Positions 12,301 to 23,100 of a stretch of 64,000 nucleotides of DNA are shown here, one piece after another. The notes under the pieces were generated by a model. The model ran no database searches. It was not told the DNA's origin and saw nothing but the letters and a program-made list of their open reading frames with translations. The stretch is from Stomorhina lunata. Taxonomy: Eukaryota > Arthropoda > Insecta > Diptera > Rhiniidae. The position numbers and the translations under genes are program-made. Numbering within the stretch: position 1 is the first letter of the stretch; every line of letters starts with the position of its first letter. Location: the NCBI GenBank assembly GCA_933228675.1, contig OW121744.1, positions 24,950,640 to 25,014,639 of the forward strand. The letters are read 5' to 3'.

Positions 12301-15300
12301 GCACTTTTCGATATCATTCGATATCTGTATTTTTCAATCAAAAAATTGATATTAATTTCGAATTAAAACAGATAAAGGTTGTAAACTACATCTATAACTA
12401 TTTAATCCTGATTAATTTCTAAATAAAAACCATTTTTATTTAATATATTTTTTATTTACTTCTAGGTTCCAGTGATGATCGTAAAAAACGTCCACGCACG
12501 GCATTTTCTGCTTCACAAATCAAAGCTTTGGAAACTGAATTCGAAAGGGGGAAATATCTATCTGTAGCTAAAAGGACAGCATTAGCCAAACAATTGCATT
12601 TAACTGAGACTCAGGTGGGTTTTCAATATCAAACCATTTCAAGTAACGAAAATTTTTCTATAGAAAAATTTTAAAATAACGAAAATTTTTCTATAGAAAA
12701 ATTTTAAAATAACAAAAATGTTTCTGTAGAAAAATTTTAAAATAACAAAAATTTTTTTATGGAAAAATTTTAAAATAACGAAAATTTTTCTATAGAAAAA
12801 TTTAAAAATAACGAAAATTTTTCTATAGAAAAATTTTAAAATAACGAAAATTTTTCTATAGAAAAATTTAAAAATAACGAAAATTTTTCTATAGAAAAAT
12901 TTAAAAATAACGAAAATTTTTCTATAGAAAAATTTAAAAATAACGAAAATTTTTCTATAGAAAAATTTTAAAATAACGAAAATTTTTCTATAGAAAAATT
13001 TTAAAATAACGAAAATTTTTCTATAGAAAAATTTTAAAATAACGAAAATTTTTCTATAGAAAAATTTTAAAATAACGAAAATTTCTCTATAGAAAAATTT
13101 TAAAATAACGAAAATTTTTCTATAGAAAAATTTAAAAATAACGAAAATTTTTCTATAAAAAATTTAAAAATAACGAAAATTTTTCTATAGAAAAATTTAA
13201 AAATAACGAAAACTTTTCTATAGAAAAATTTAAAAATAACGAAAATGTTTCTATAGTAAAATTTAAAAAGAAGGAAAATTTTTCTATAGAAAATTTTAAA
13301 AATAACGAAAATTTTTCTATAGAAAAATTTAAAATAACAAAAATACAAAAATTTTCGTTAAAATTTTTTTTATTTAATTTTTTCTATAGAAAAATTTTCG
13401 TTAAAAAATTTTTTCTATAGAAAAAAATTCGTTAAAAATTTTTTTCTAGAGAAAAATGTTCGTTAAAAATTTTTTCATGAGAAAAATTTCCGTTAAAAAA
13501 TTTTTCTATAGAAAAATTTTAGTTAAAAAATTTTTTCTATAGAAAAGTTTTCGTTAAAAAATTTCTCTATAGAAAAATTTTCGTTAAAAAAATTTTTTTA
13601 TAAAAAAATTTTCGTTAAAAAGTGTTTCTATAGAAAAATTTTCGTTAAAAAAGTGTTTCTATAGAAAAATTTTCGTTAAAAAATTTTTTCTATAGAAAAA
13701 TTTTCGTTTAAAAATTTTTTCTATAGAAAAATTTTTGTTAAAAAATTTTTTCTATAAAAACATTTTCGTTTAAAAATTTTTTCTATAGAAAAATTTTAGT
13801 TAAAAAATTTTTTCTATAGAAAATTTTTCGTTAAAAATTTTTTCTATAGAAAAATTTTCGTTAAAAAATTTTTTCTATAGAAAAATTTTCGTTAAAAAAT
13901 TTTTTCTATAGAAAAATTTTCGTTAAAAAATTTTTTCTATAGAAAATTTTTCGTTAAAAAATTTTTTCTATAGAAAAATTTTCTTTAAAAATTTTTTCTA
14001 TGGAAAAATTTTCGTTTAAATTTTTTTCCATAGAAAAATTTCGTTAAACAATTTTATCTATAGAAAAATTTTCGCTAAAAATTTGTTTCTATGGAAAATT
14101 TTTCGTTAAAAAATTTTTTCTTTGGAAAAATTTTCGTTAAAAAATTTTTTCTAGAGAAAAATTTTGGTCAAAAAATTTTTTCTAGAGAAAAATTTTTGTT
14201 AAAGAGTTTTTTTTATAGAAAAATTTTCGTTAAAAAATTTTTTCTTAAGAAAAATTTTCGTCAAAAAAGTTTTTCTTTAGAAAAATTTTCGTCAAAAAAG
14301 TTTTTCTATAAAAAAATTTTTGTTAACAAAATTTTTCTACAGAAAAATATTTCTTATAATATTTTTTTTATAGAAAAATTTTCGTTATAAAATTTTTTCT
14401 ATAGAAAAATTTTCATTAAAAAATTTTTTCTATGGAAAAATTTTCGTTAAAAATTTGTTCTATAGAAAAATTTTCGTTCAATTTTTTTTTCTATTTCGTT
14501 AAAAAATTTTTTCTATAGAAAAATTTTCATTAAAAAATTTTTTCTATAGAAAAATTTTCGTTAAAAAATTGTTTCTATAGAAAAATTTTCGTTAAAAAAT
14601 TTTTCAATAAAAAAATTTTTGTTAAAAAATTTTTTTATAGAAAAATTTTTGTAAAAAAAAAATTTTCAATAGAAAATTATTGGTTTAAAAATTTTTTCAA
14701 TAGAAAATTATTGGTTTTACTTACTTCTCTTATAGATAAAAATATGGTTCCAAAATCGCCGCACTAAATGGAAACGTAAATATACAGCCGATGTTGAGAC
14801 CTTAGCCTCGCATTACTATGCTCAACTGGGCATTGGAGGTCTGGCCCGACCAATGGTGGTCGGTGATCGCCTCTGGTTATTCAGTCAAACTCCTGCCGGC
14901 CCGGCCCCTCTTCAATCTATAATGCTTAACAATCCTCCGGTGCCGGCAAATGCTAGTGGCTCTGCTATAGCCCCCTTAGCTGCCACTCAGCTGAGAGGTT
15001 ATCCAGGTTCGTCACTCTTGCAAAGTATACCAAATGCCAGTGTTATAGAAAGTGCCCGAAATGCAATACTCTCTAGAGGACAACCATTAAATTATGCCCT
15101 GCCCTCATACTTAGCGCCACGTTCACCAGCCACCAGTTCATCGACAGCAAATTTGTCAACATCTCCCAGATTCATGGAATATGCAGCCTCTTCAAATCTG
15201 TATCAAAACTCGCCTTCTCCCTCGGACTCATATTTACAAATGAAATATGGTGTTTTAAATAATCTGGCAATGCCGGAAGCAGAATCAACACCTGGTACAA

Positions 15301-15509
15301 ATGGTCTGGCCGAATTGCAAAGGGTTTTTGGTGATACAAACGCCAATTTTCTAGAACATAAGTCCTTAAATGCCGAAAAAGGTGCAAGTGGTGTGAAGAA
15401 TGATTTCGGATATAATGGTTTAGCGCTAACGCAACGTTCGGTAAAATCTGGTCACGATTCGGATTCTGAATGTAGTGAAATCGATTGTGAACAAATCGAT
15501 GATGAGTAA
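9365..15509 (+). CDS. lms: Lateral muscles scarcer, NK-like homeodomain transcription factor
   Basis: Coding exons are 9365-9644, 12466-12614 and 14736-15509 (1203 nt, 400 aa). All junctions are GT-AG with matching phases. Residues 14-20 read FSIENIL, an eh1/TN Groucho-binding motif typical of NK-like repressors. The homeodomain spans about residues 100-159, with F8, L16, F20, W48, F49, Q50, N51 and R53 in canonical positions. The second intron cuts it between positions 44 and 45, a common homeobox intron site. The C terminus is acidic (DSDSECSEIDCEQIDDE). In Drosophila, Lms specifies lateral transverse muscles. The name rests on the homeodomain, the length (about 380 aa expected) and the linkage to Mgat1 and qsm. 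NK7.1 or CG15696 are the alternatives; from memory their lengths fit less well. The start is the first ATG before the eh1 motif. Both introns are filled mainly by satellite DNA. Confidence 0.85.
9688..10400. repeat. 31-bp array with GCGATCGC linker in lms intron 1
   Basis: The array starts about 40 bp after the exon 1 donor. The monomer is roughly GCGATCGCCAAC, then TTTTCTAAAGAAAA, then CTATA, with a 31-bp period. The TTTTCTAAAGAAAA half is one base from the TTTTCTATAGAAAA core of the other arrays, while the linker carries the palindromic octamer GCGATCGC. It contains about twenty copies with scattered changes. Confidence 0.9.
10401..11575. repeat. Inverted 31-bp satellite (head-to-head arms) in lms intron 1
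   Basis: From 10401 to about 11222 the monomer reads GGAAATTTTTCAAAAATTT then ACTATTTTTATA (31 bp). From about 11229 to 11575 the reverse complement is repeated (CCTATAAAAATAG then TAAATTTTTGAAAAATTT). The junction is near 11225. Monomers next to the junction on both sides carry the TTTTCTA/TAGAAAA variant, while outer copies on both sides carry TTTACTA/TAGTAAA. Confidence 0.9.
11576..12465 (+). other. Unique part of lms intron 1
   Basis: This is non-repetitive intron sequence ending in the polypyrimidine tract and TTCTAG acceptor at 12465. It is the main non-satellite part of the intron and so the best place to look for intronic enhancers. From memory, Drosophila lms has a muscle enhancer in this gene. 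No specific binding site is claimed. Confidence 0.35.
12650..14705. repeat. Satellite filling lms intron 2, with an orientation switch
   Basis: Nearly the whole intron (12615-14735) is CTATAG-core repeat. From 12650 to about 13345 the period is 33 bp and the linker reads AACG on the plus strand. From about 13355 to 14700 the linker reads CGTT with a 31-bp-like period, so the array flips near 13348. The 33-bp part reads as an 11-residue periodic open frame on the minus strand (13100-13348), and another open frame lies at 14091-14390. Both are repeat artefacts. Confidence 0.93.
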
Positions 15510-15651
15510 ATTGTTTAATTTATTAAGTTACTATTAGTATAAGCGTTTAGATTTTAATTATTTATTGAAGAAAAGAATTAGCCGATTTAAAAGATATTTT
15601 TCTTAATTTAAAAAGTAATTTAAGATAAAAACATTGTAATATAATGTTCCT

Positions 15652-15685
15652 AATAAATTTAAATAAATGTATAATATATAATAAA
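15652..15685 (+). terminator. lms polyadenylation signals
   Basis: Three AATAAA hexamers occur at 15652-15657, 15662-15667 and 15680-15685, about 145-175 nt after the lms stop codon in AT-rich sequence. This fits a short 3' UTR. Which one is used cannot be told from sequence. Confidence 0.6.
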
Positions 15686-15924
15686 ACAATTTGTTAATTT
15701 ATAAAAAAAAATATGAAAAACAACTTTTTAAAACTTTTCAATATTTTTTTTTGAAACCTTATATTATTCAACGCAGTAATTCCGCGTCATGTCTATTCTG
15801 AGAAGAGTAAAGATGTGCCATCTGTTGTTTGCTTGACGCAATACTTAAGCTTTTTTTTCTACCAACTTTTTTTGTATTGAAGGCGTGGTTACAATACAGC
15901 TGGTGGAGTAGTAAGCATCCATTT

Positions 15925-18430
15925 TTTTCTAGAAAATTTTTTAAAAAGATTTTTCTATAGAAAAATAGAGAAATTTTCGATTAAAATTTTTTCCTAAAGA
16001 AAAATTTTCGTTAAAAAATTTTTTCTATAGAAAAATTTTCGTTAATTTTTTTTTTTTATAGAAAAATTTTCGTTAAAAAATTTTTTGTATAGAAAAATTT
16101 TCGTTAAAAAATGTTTTCTTTAGAAAATTTTCGTTAAAAGATTTTTTCTATAAAAAAATTTTCTTTCAAAAATTTTTTCTATAGAAAAATTTTCGTTAAA
16201 AAATTTTTTGTATAGAAAAATTCTTTAAATTTTTTTTTAGAAAAATTCTTTAAAATTTTTTTTTAGAGAAAAATTTTCGTAAAAAATTTTTTTGTAGAAA
16301 AATTTTCGTTAAAAAATTTGTTTGTATAGAAAAATTTTCGTTAAAAAATTTTTTCTATAGAAAAATTTTCGTTAAAAAATTTTTTCTATAGAAAAATTTT
16401 CGTTAAAAAATTTTTTCTATAGAAAAATTTTCGTTAAAAAATTTTTTCTATAGAAAAATTTTCGTTAAAAAATTTTTTCTATAGAAAAATTTTCGTTAAA
16501 AAATTTTTTCTATAAAAAAATTTTCGTTAAAAAATTTTTTCTATAGAAAAATTTTCGTTAAAAAATTTTTTCTATAGAAAAATTTTCGTTAAAAAATTTT
16601 TTCTATAGAAAAATTTTCGTTAAAAAATTTTTTCTATAGAAAAATTTTCGTTAAAAAATTTTTTCTATAGAAAAATTTTCGTTAAAAAAATTTTTCTATA
16701 GAAAAATTTTCGTTAAAAAAATATTGCTATAGAAAAATTTTGGTTTCAAAGTTTTTTCTATAGAAACATTTTCGTTAAAAAATTGTTTCTATAAAAAAAT
16801 TTTTTTTATTTGAAATTTTTCTACAGAAAAATTTTCGTTATTTGAAATTTTTCTATAGAAAAATTTTGGTTATTTGAAATTTTTCTATAGAAAAATTTTG
16901 GTTATTTGCAATTTTTCTATACAAAAATGTTCGTTATTTGAAATTTTTCTATAGAAAAATTTTCGTTATTTGAAATTTTTCTATAGAAAAATTTTCGTTA
17001 TTTGAAATGTTTCTACAGAAAAACTTTCCTTATTTTAAATGTTTCTACAGAAAAATTTTCGTTATTTGAAATTTTTCTATAGAAAAATGTTCGTTATTTG
17101 AAATTTTTCTATAGAAAAATTGTTGTTATTTAAAATTTTTCTATAGAAAAATTTTCTGTATTTTTTCCATAGAAAAATTTTCGTTACTTCAAATTTTTCC
17201 ATAGAAAAATTTTCGTTATTTGAAATTTTTCTATAGAAAAATTTTAGTTATTTGAAATGTTTCTATAGAAAAATTTTCGTTATTTGAAATTTTTCTATAG
17301 AAAAATTTTAGTTATTTAAAATGTTTCTATAGAAAAATTTTCGTTATTTGAAATTTTTCTATAGAAAAATTTTCGTTATTTGAAATTTTTCTATAGAAAA
17401 ATTTTCGTTATTTGAAATTTTTCTATAGAAAAATTTTCGTTATTTGAAATTTTTCTATAGAAAAATTTTCGTTATTTGAAATTTTTCTATAGACAAATTT
17501 TCGTTATTTTAAATTTTTCTATACAAAAACTTTGGTTATTTAAAATTTTTCCATAGAAAAATGTTCGTTATTTGAAATTTTTCTATAGAAAAATTTTCGT
17601 TAAAAAATTGTTTCTATAGAAAAATTTTCGTTAAAAAATTTTTTCTATAGAAAAATTTTCGTTAAAAAATTTTTTCTATAGAAAAATTTTCGTTAAAAAA
17701 TTTTTTCTATAGAAAAATTTTCGTTAAAAAATTTTTTTTCTTTAGAAAAATTTTCGTTAAAAAAATTTTTCTATAGAAAAATTTTCGTTAAAAAATTTTT
17801 TCTATAGAAAAATTTTCTTTAAAAAATTTTTTCTATAGAAAAATTTGCATTAAAAAAATTTTTCTATAGAAAAATTTTCGTTAACAATTTTTTCTCTAGA
17901 AAAATTTTCGTTAAAAATTTTTTCTCTAGAAAAATTTTCGTTAAAAAATTTTTTCTCTAGAAAAATTTTCGTTAAAAATTTTTTCTATAGAAAAATTTTC
18001 GTTAAAAATTTTTTCTCTAGAAAAATTTTCGTTAAAAATTTTTTCTCTAGAAAAATTTTCGTTAAAAAATTTTTTCTCTAGAAAAATTTTCGTTAAAAAT
18101 TTTCGTTGAAAAATTTTTTCCGTAAATTTTCGTTAAAAAATGTTTTCTATAGAAAAATGTTAGTTAAAAATTTTCGTTGAAAAATTTTTTCCGTAAATTT
18201 TCGTTAAAAAATGTTTTCTATAGAAAAATGTTAGTTAAAAAAATTTTTCTGTAGAAAAATGTTCGTAAAAAAATTTTGTCTATAGAAAAATTGTTTCTAT
18301 AGAAAAATTAGCATTATAAAATTGTTTTTGTAGACAAATGTTCGTTATACAAATTTTTTCTATAGAACAATTTTTCTGTAGAAAAATTTTTTCTATAGAA
18401 AAATTTTCATTAAAAATTTTTTCTACAGAT
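15925..18430. repeat. CTATAG-core satellite downstream of lms
   Basis: Three linker sub-blocks follow one another. The first is a CGTTAAAAAA type (about 15940-16790, 31 bp). The second is a CGTTATTTGAAA type (about 16800-17580, 32 bp). The third returns to CGTTAAAAAA with CTCTAG and other variants (about 17590-18430). The core stays constant while the linker and period change at sharp boundaries. Confidence 0.93.
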
Positions 18431-20115
18431 TTTTTTCAAATATTGAAATTAAATACTGATTTTTTTTAATATTTTCTTAATAAAAAAACTTAATTTTTTT
18501 CATTTGGAAATGTTTATGAACGTTATTTATGTTTTATTTTAGTATTTACAAGTCATTTGAAAAAAGTTACTATGGAATTATATATTTAATTGTTTTTTAC
18601 TTCAATACTCTATTGTATAAATATGAATTAGCGCTAGTTTAAGAATAGACACAGCAATTATTGTTTACTATTAAGTTTTTAAACATTTTACAATTTCTTT
18701 TGTTATTTTGATATTTATTTTATAATAAACTAAAAAGAGTTTTCATTATTTTATGGAAATTCTACAGTATTATTTATGTAGATCAATTTGGAGAAAATTA
18801 ATAATAATGGCTTAAAATATTGGAGAGAAAACAAATCTATTAAATACTATTCAATTAATTTTTCGTAAATAATATCTTAAATATGTTGGAAAAAATTGTT
18901 TATCTAAGGTGATATCTGGGAGAATTGTATTCAGTTTTTCCTTAATCTTTGAGGCAAAGAATTTCTCTGAAACAGGCCAAAAACTTTATGAAATACTTTC
19001 TTTTTTATGGGACTTTTCAAAACGACAATACGGCAAATCAATGCTTGGAAGTGCAATATCTTAATATTATAGTATTTGATGCAACTGTTTCTGACAACAT
19101 GAAAGATCTAGAATTGTATTTGATTGAAATTTAAGTTCAAAAAGAAATTTCAATATTTTTCGTTTGTTGAAAATTTGGTTTTTAATTGGACGAAAGATGA
19201 AGTGGCCACGATTTTGAAAAATTGTATTAAACATTTGTTTGGTTTTCCTTTAGTTCCTTAGCAATATCATTCACTGATTTCTTTGCCTTCAATTGTAAAG
19301 GCATGTTCAGAATTGAAACCAATTCGTAGTTAAATTCCAATCGAAATAATTTTTGGTTCTATAGATTCTGAAAGATTTAAAATGATAAAAAAATTCATTT
19401 CAAACAAGATTCTTTCAAGTAACTCTATCTTGTTGGTTGGAATTGTATCAAGAGTTGAGAATTGTCTTTAAAAAAAAAACATTCAAAATTCCTACAACTA
19501 GAAATATGTAGTCGAAAGGACCTTTCCATAAATCTGCTAACTATTTCAAGCCAATATTCTTCTATTAAAAAAAAATAAACATTTACATAAGAAGCTCATT
19601 AAATATTAAGATACTTACAAATAAATTATGAAATAAACTAATTATAATAATATAAATTATTGCTTTGCATTACAAGTTCTTGGTAGATTTCGAAGTTCTC
19701 TTTTAAGAGTTTGAACAATATATTCTATAAATTACAACATACACTTATTAAACATTCATAATAATAATAATTATAGGTGGTCCATTTAATGATAAAAGAA
19801 AAAACGAAAATAAAATACTTAAATATACAAAAGAGTTTAAGCAAAGATAACTTAGTTTAAAACTATTCAATTGTTTTAATATTTGGTTGGTCATTTTATA
19901 TTTAAGAGGAGAGAGATAAGTTTGTAAAAAAAATAAAACCCTACTTAAATTATAATTATAAAGTTATAAACAGAAAAAAGTTGTACAACGAGAATCAAAG
20001 GAATCAAATCAGTTGTGATTCTGTCAGTAACTAGTTTTATGTTCTACTAATAGAATAAATAGAAAAAAAAAACACTAAACTAAGACTAAGATAAACTTAA
20101 GATAATAAAATTCTG
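18431..20115 (-). other. Mgat1 3' flank and probable 3' UTR
   Basis: This is AT-rich non-coding DNA after the Mgat1 stop codon, and it separates the convergent lms and Mgat1 genes. About 18990-19070 carries a dispersed repeat shared with 47880-47955 (TTTTCAAAACGAC, then ATACGGCAAATCAATG). No clear AATAAA on the minus strand lies close to the stop; an ATTAAA variant occurs near 19790. The 61-aa open frame at 18949-19134 overlaps the repeat and is not supported as a gene. Confidence 0.4.
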
Positions 20116-23100
20116 TTAGCTCCACGATAAATCATAACCCTTCCAATTGACATTGGGCGCTAAATAGACACGTCTTTTATTGAAGAAAAATGAGACAATG
20201 CCATGATACGCTGTACGCGGTACACCACTCTGAAATTTGTTAAAGAAATTAAGATTTTTTAGATTTATTTCAGATTAATTAAAAATTGTATAAACATATA
20301 AAAAAGGTTGGACACTTTTTGGGAAAACAAGAAAAAATATTATTTAAATCTCAATATCAAAGCCTTGTAAATAGAGTAAGGGATGGTAATGTGGTATACA
20401 CTGGTACATATTCCGATAACAGCACACTGATCTTTTTTTAAATATAGTAAATTAAATTAAAACTTTATTAACTTTGCTAAGATGTTATAAACAAATAACT
20501 TAAATTATTTATTTATTTCTAGTTTTTTCTTTAATTTTAATACTTATTTCTAATTTTTATGTACGTTTTCCTATAACCACACTTTATATAATTGTACTTT
20601 TTATTACACTAGGCAACAGCCATTTTGTTATTTGGTTCTAGCATACTTTTTCTCATGGATTTGGACCTACTGAACACGAAAATGAATTTTAAAAATTTTT
20701 CTGTCGATTGGTTTGCGAGATACAAATTTTTTAATTTTTTTTTTTTAATTTTTGGAGGTACACTTACTATTTTTAGCATATCTTTAGTCTTCTTTGACCT
20801 ATTTTATCCTACTACTACTCAAATTAAAGACAATTGAGCCGTCTACAACTTATTCTCAGAAAATTTTCAAATCGGGTTAGTAGTTTTAATGTTGGCGGCT
20901 TAAAAAGGTTAAAAAACTGGGTTTTTTTAGTAAAAATGTGGCTGAAAAATTCATATAAAAATTCATATAAAATATAAAACGCGATGTTAACAGCGATTTT
21001 AATTTTTTTTACGTATAGCTGACACTTTTCCAAAGAAAATAAGCCCTTACTTAACAAAATCTGATGACAAATGGCCGACTTATTATTTTTTTGGTAAACG
21101 ACCGAAATTCCGCTATTTCACGATTTTTTGATTTTCATTATTTGCACAGCTTACCTACCCAACGCAAACGAATAAATACATTTGAACTTAATTTAAAATA
21201 AACAAATTAGTCTTTTTTAATTTATTTACAGCACTACATGCTCATACATATTTAAACATAAGGAGACACGGTTATCAATTACATTTCAAAACTGTCTGTG
21301 AAAGTGTAAAGAAGTTAATATCACTGGTCAACAGCAAAAATTGGTTTGAAGTCTAACTATTTAATTTCGATGTATTATGGCCCCCTAAGTACAAAAACAC
21401 CCAAAAAAAAAAAAATAATTATAAGTAATGCGTCGATAATTTTTTTTGTACAACTTCAAAATGCGATCTGACATTGATTCCACGAATTTATTTAAAAAAT
21501 CCCGGTCAATTTGATCCCAGACTTGCTTAATTTTTAGCTTTAATGTAACTGAATGCATTATTGCTTGATTTTGCTTAATTTTTTCAGCCAATAGGAGGTG
21601 TGCTATACTACAAGTGCGGGGTTCGATAGCAACCAAAGGTTTTAATTTATAGCTCCTAGGAACAAAAAAAAAAAAAAAAAACTCACCTTTAAGTCATCCA
21701 TAAGACCCAGCATTTTCGCTGTTCTTTTGTATTGGTCTCGGGTATTGTATTGTATCCTGACGGGTCCATCAAGTTTAATTAATTCACGTCTTAATTCATC
21801 ATACGTTACAACGGGATACGTATAGATTTCTTTTAAAAATGTTTTATCGTAATTTTCCTGTAAAAATATAATGGTTAAATAAAAAAATGTTTGCCATTAT
21901 AGTTTAACCCTTTCAATACCAACTTTTTTGGATATACCTAGGATATATTTTACTGTAACTAAATATGAAATAAAAACAAAATATAATGTCGTAACGTAAT
22001 AGTTTGTTTCTTAGTTTTTACTTTTAATATATGTTTCTTGTTTATATTATAGTCTATGTCTTCTTATGTTTGTTTAAAAATGTCTTAGGTAATGTTTTAG
22101 TTTATGCCCCAATCTTTGTCTTAATCTATGTTTATAATAAATTAAATTTGCCGTACAAAATTTCTATAATAAGTCTTTGATATTTTTTATTAATCGTTTA
22201 TGAGTTAGGGGATAAATCTTTGTCCATGTCTTTGTTAAAGTTATGAAAAAATTTGTCTAATGTTGTCTATTTCTACCAATGGGCATGAAAGGGTTAAAAA
22301 GAATTCACTTACTTGTAATAAATAACTTAAGTTCATTTTTGTAAATGATACAAATTCTTCACTCAATTTAATATAACGTAGATATTTATCAAAAAATAGG
22401 CCACTGGAAAAGAAAAATAATATGAATAAAGAACACGGTTATCAAATTTGAGATGAATAATTTCAACGCATTTTAAAAGTACCAGACCAGTTTGTAAGAA
22501 TTCTAATGAAACTAAAATATTGTTGTCCTATTGTCTCAGGGTTTGTTTGTCCCTATAACTAGCTATACACCTATTTTTGGGCTACATAGGGGGGATACAG
22601 TTTGAAAATGTTTCTTCTTTCTTCACATTTAATTGTAAGTGTAGGTAATGTGCTATAGGCTGGTAATGTGGTATATTAACAATTCTCTGAAACTAATAAT
22701 ATATGAATAACGGAAATACGCGAAATAGTTTGCTGTTCTTACTTACTTAAATGGTCTATATTTACAACCTACTAAGGTCAAAGGCCAAGCATATTTTAGA
22801 ATTCCATGCGCTTCGATCTTGTGCGCATATTTTATAATTTCATAGGCCAAGCTTTAAAAGACTTTTCTCTACTTAGTCTTTTCATCGAGTTATCTTAGGT
22901 CCACTTCCAACATAAGGAGGCCGGTTTTATACTAATTTTAACAGTAATTGTTTTTTTCAGGAGTGGGTTACTAGCGATTTGGTGTATGATCGACTTTTTT
23001 TGAATTAGTGTTAAAACACAAGTTTTTGTTTCTATACATATCTGAAACATAGTTTCAGATACTAATTCTATCATTCTATCAAAGCTAGCACAAATAATTG

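Noticed and set aside
13100..13348. 82-aa minus-strand open frame with an 11-residue repeat
   Set aside because: It arises from the 33-bp satellite period inside lms intron 2.
14091..14390. 99-aa Lys/Phe-rich open frame
   Set aside because: Satellite translation within lms intron 2, as are the frames at 50991-51224 and 52757-52951.
15172..15387. 71-aa minus-strand open frame
   Set aside because: Antisense shadow of lms exon 3.
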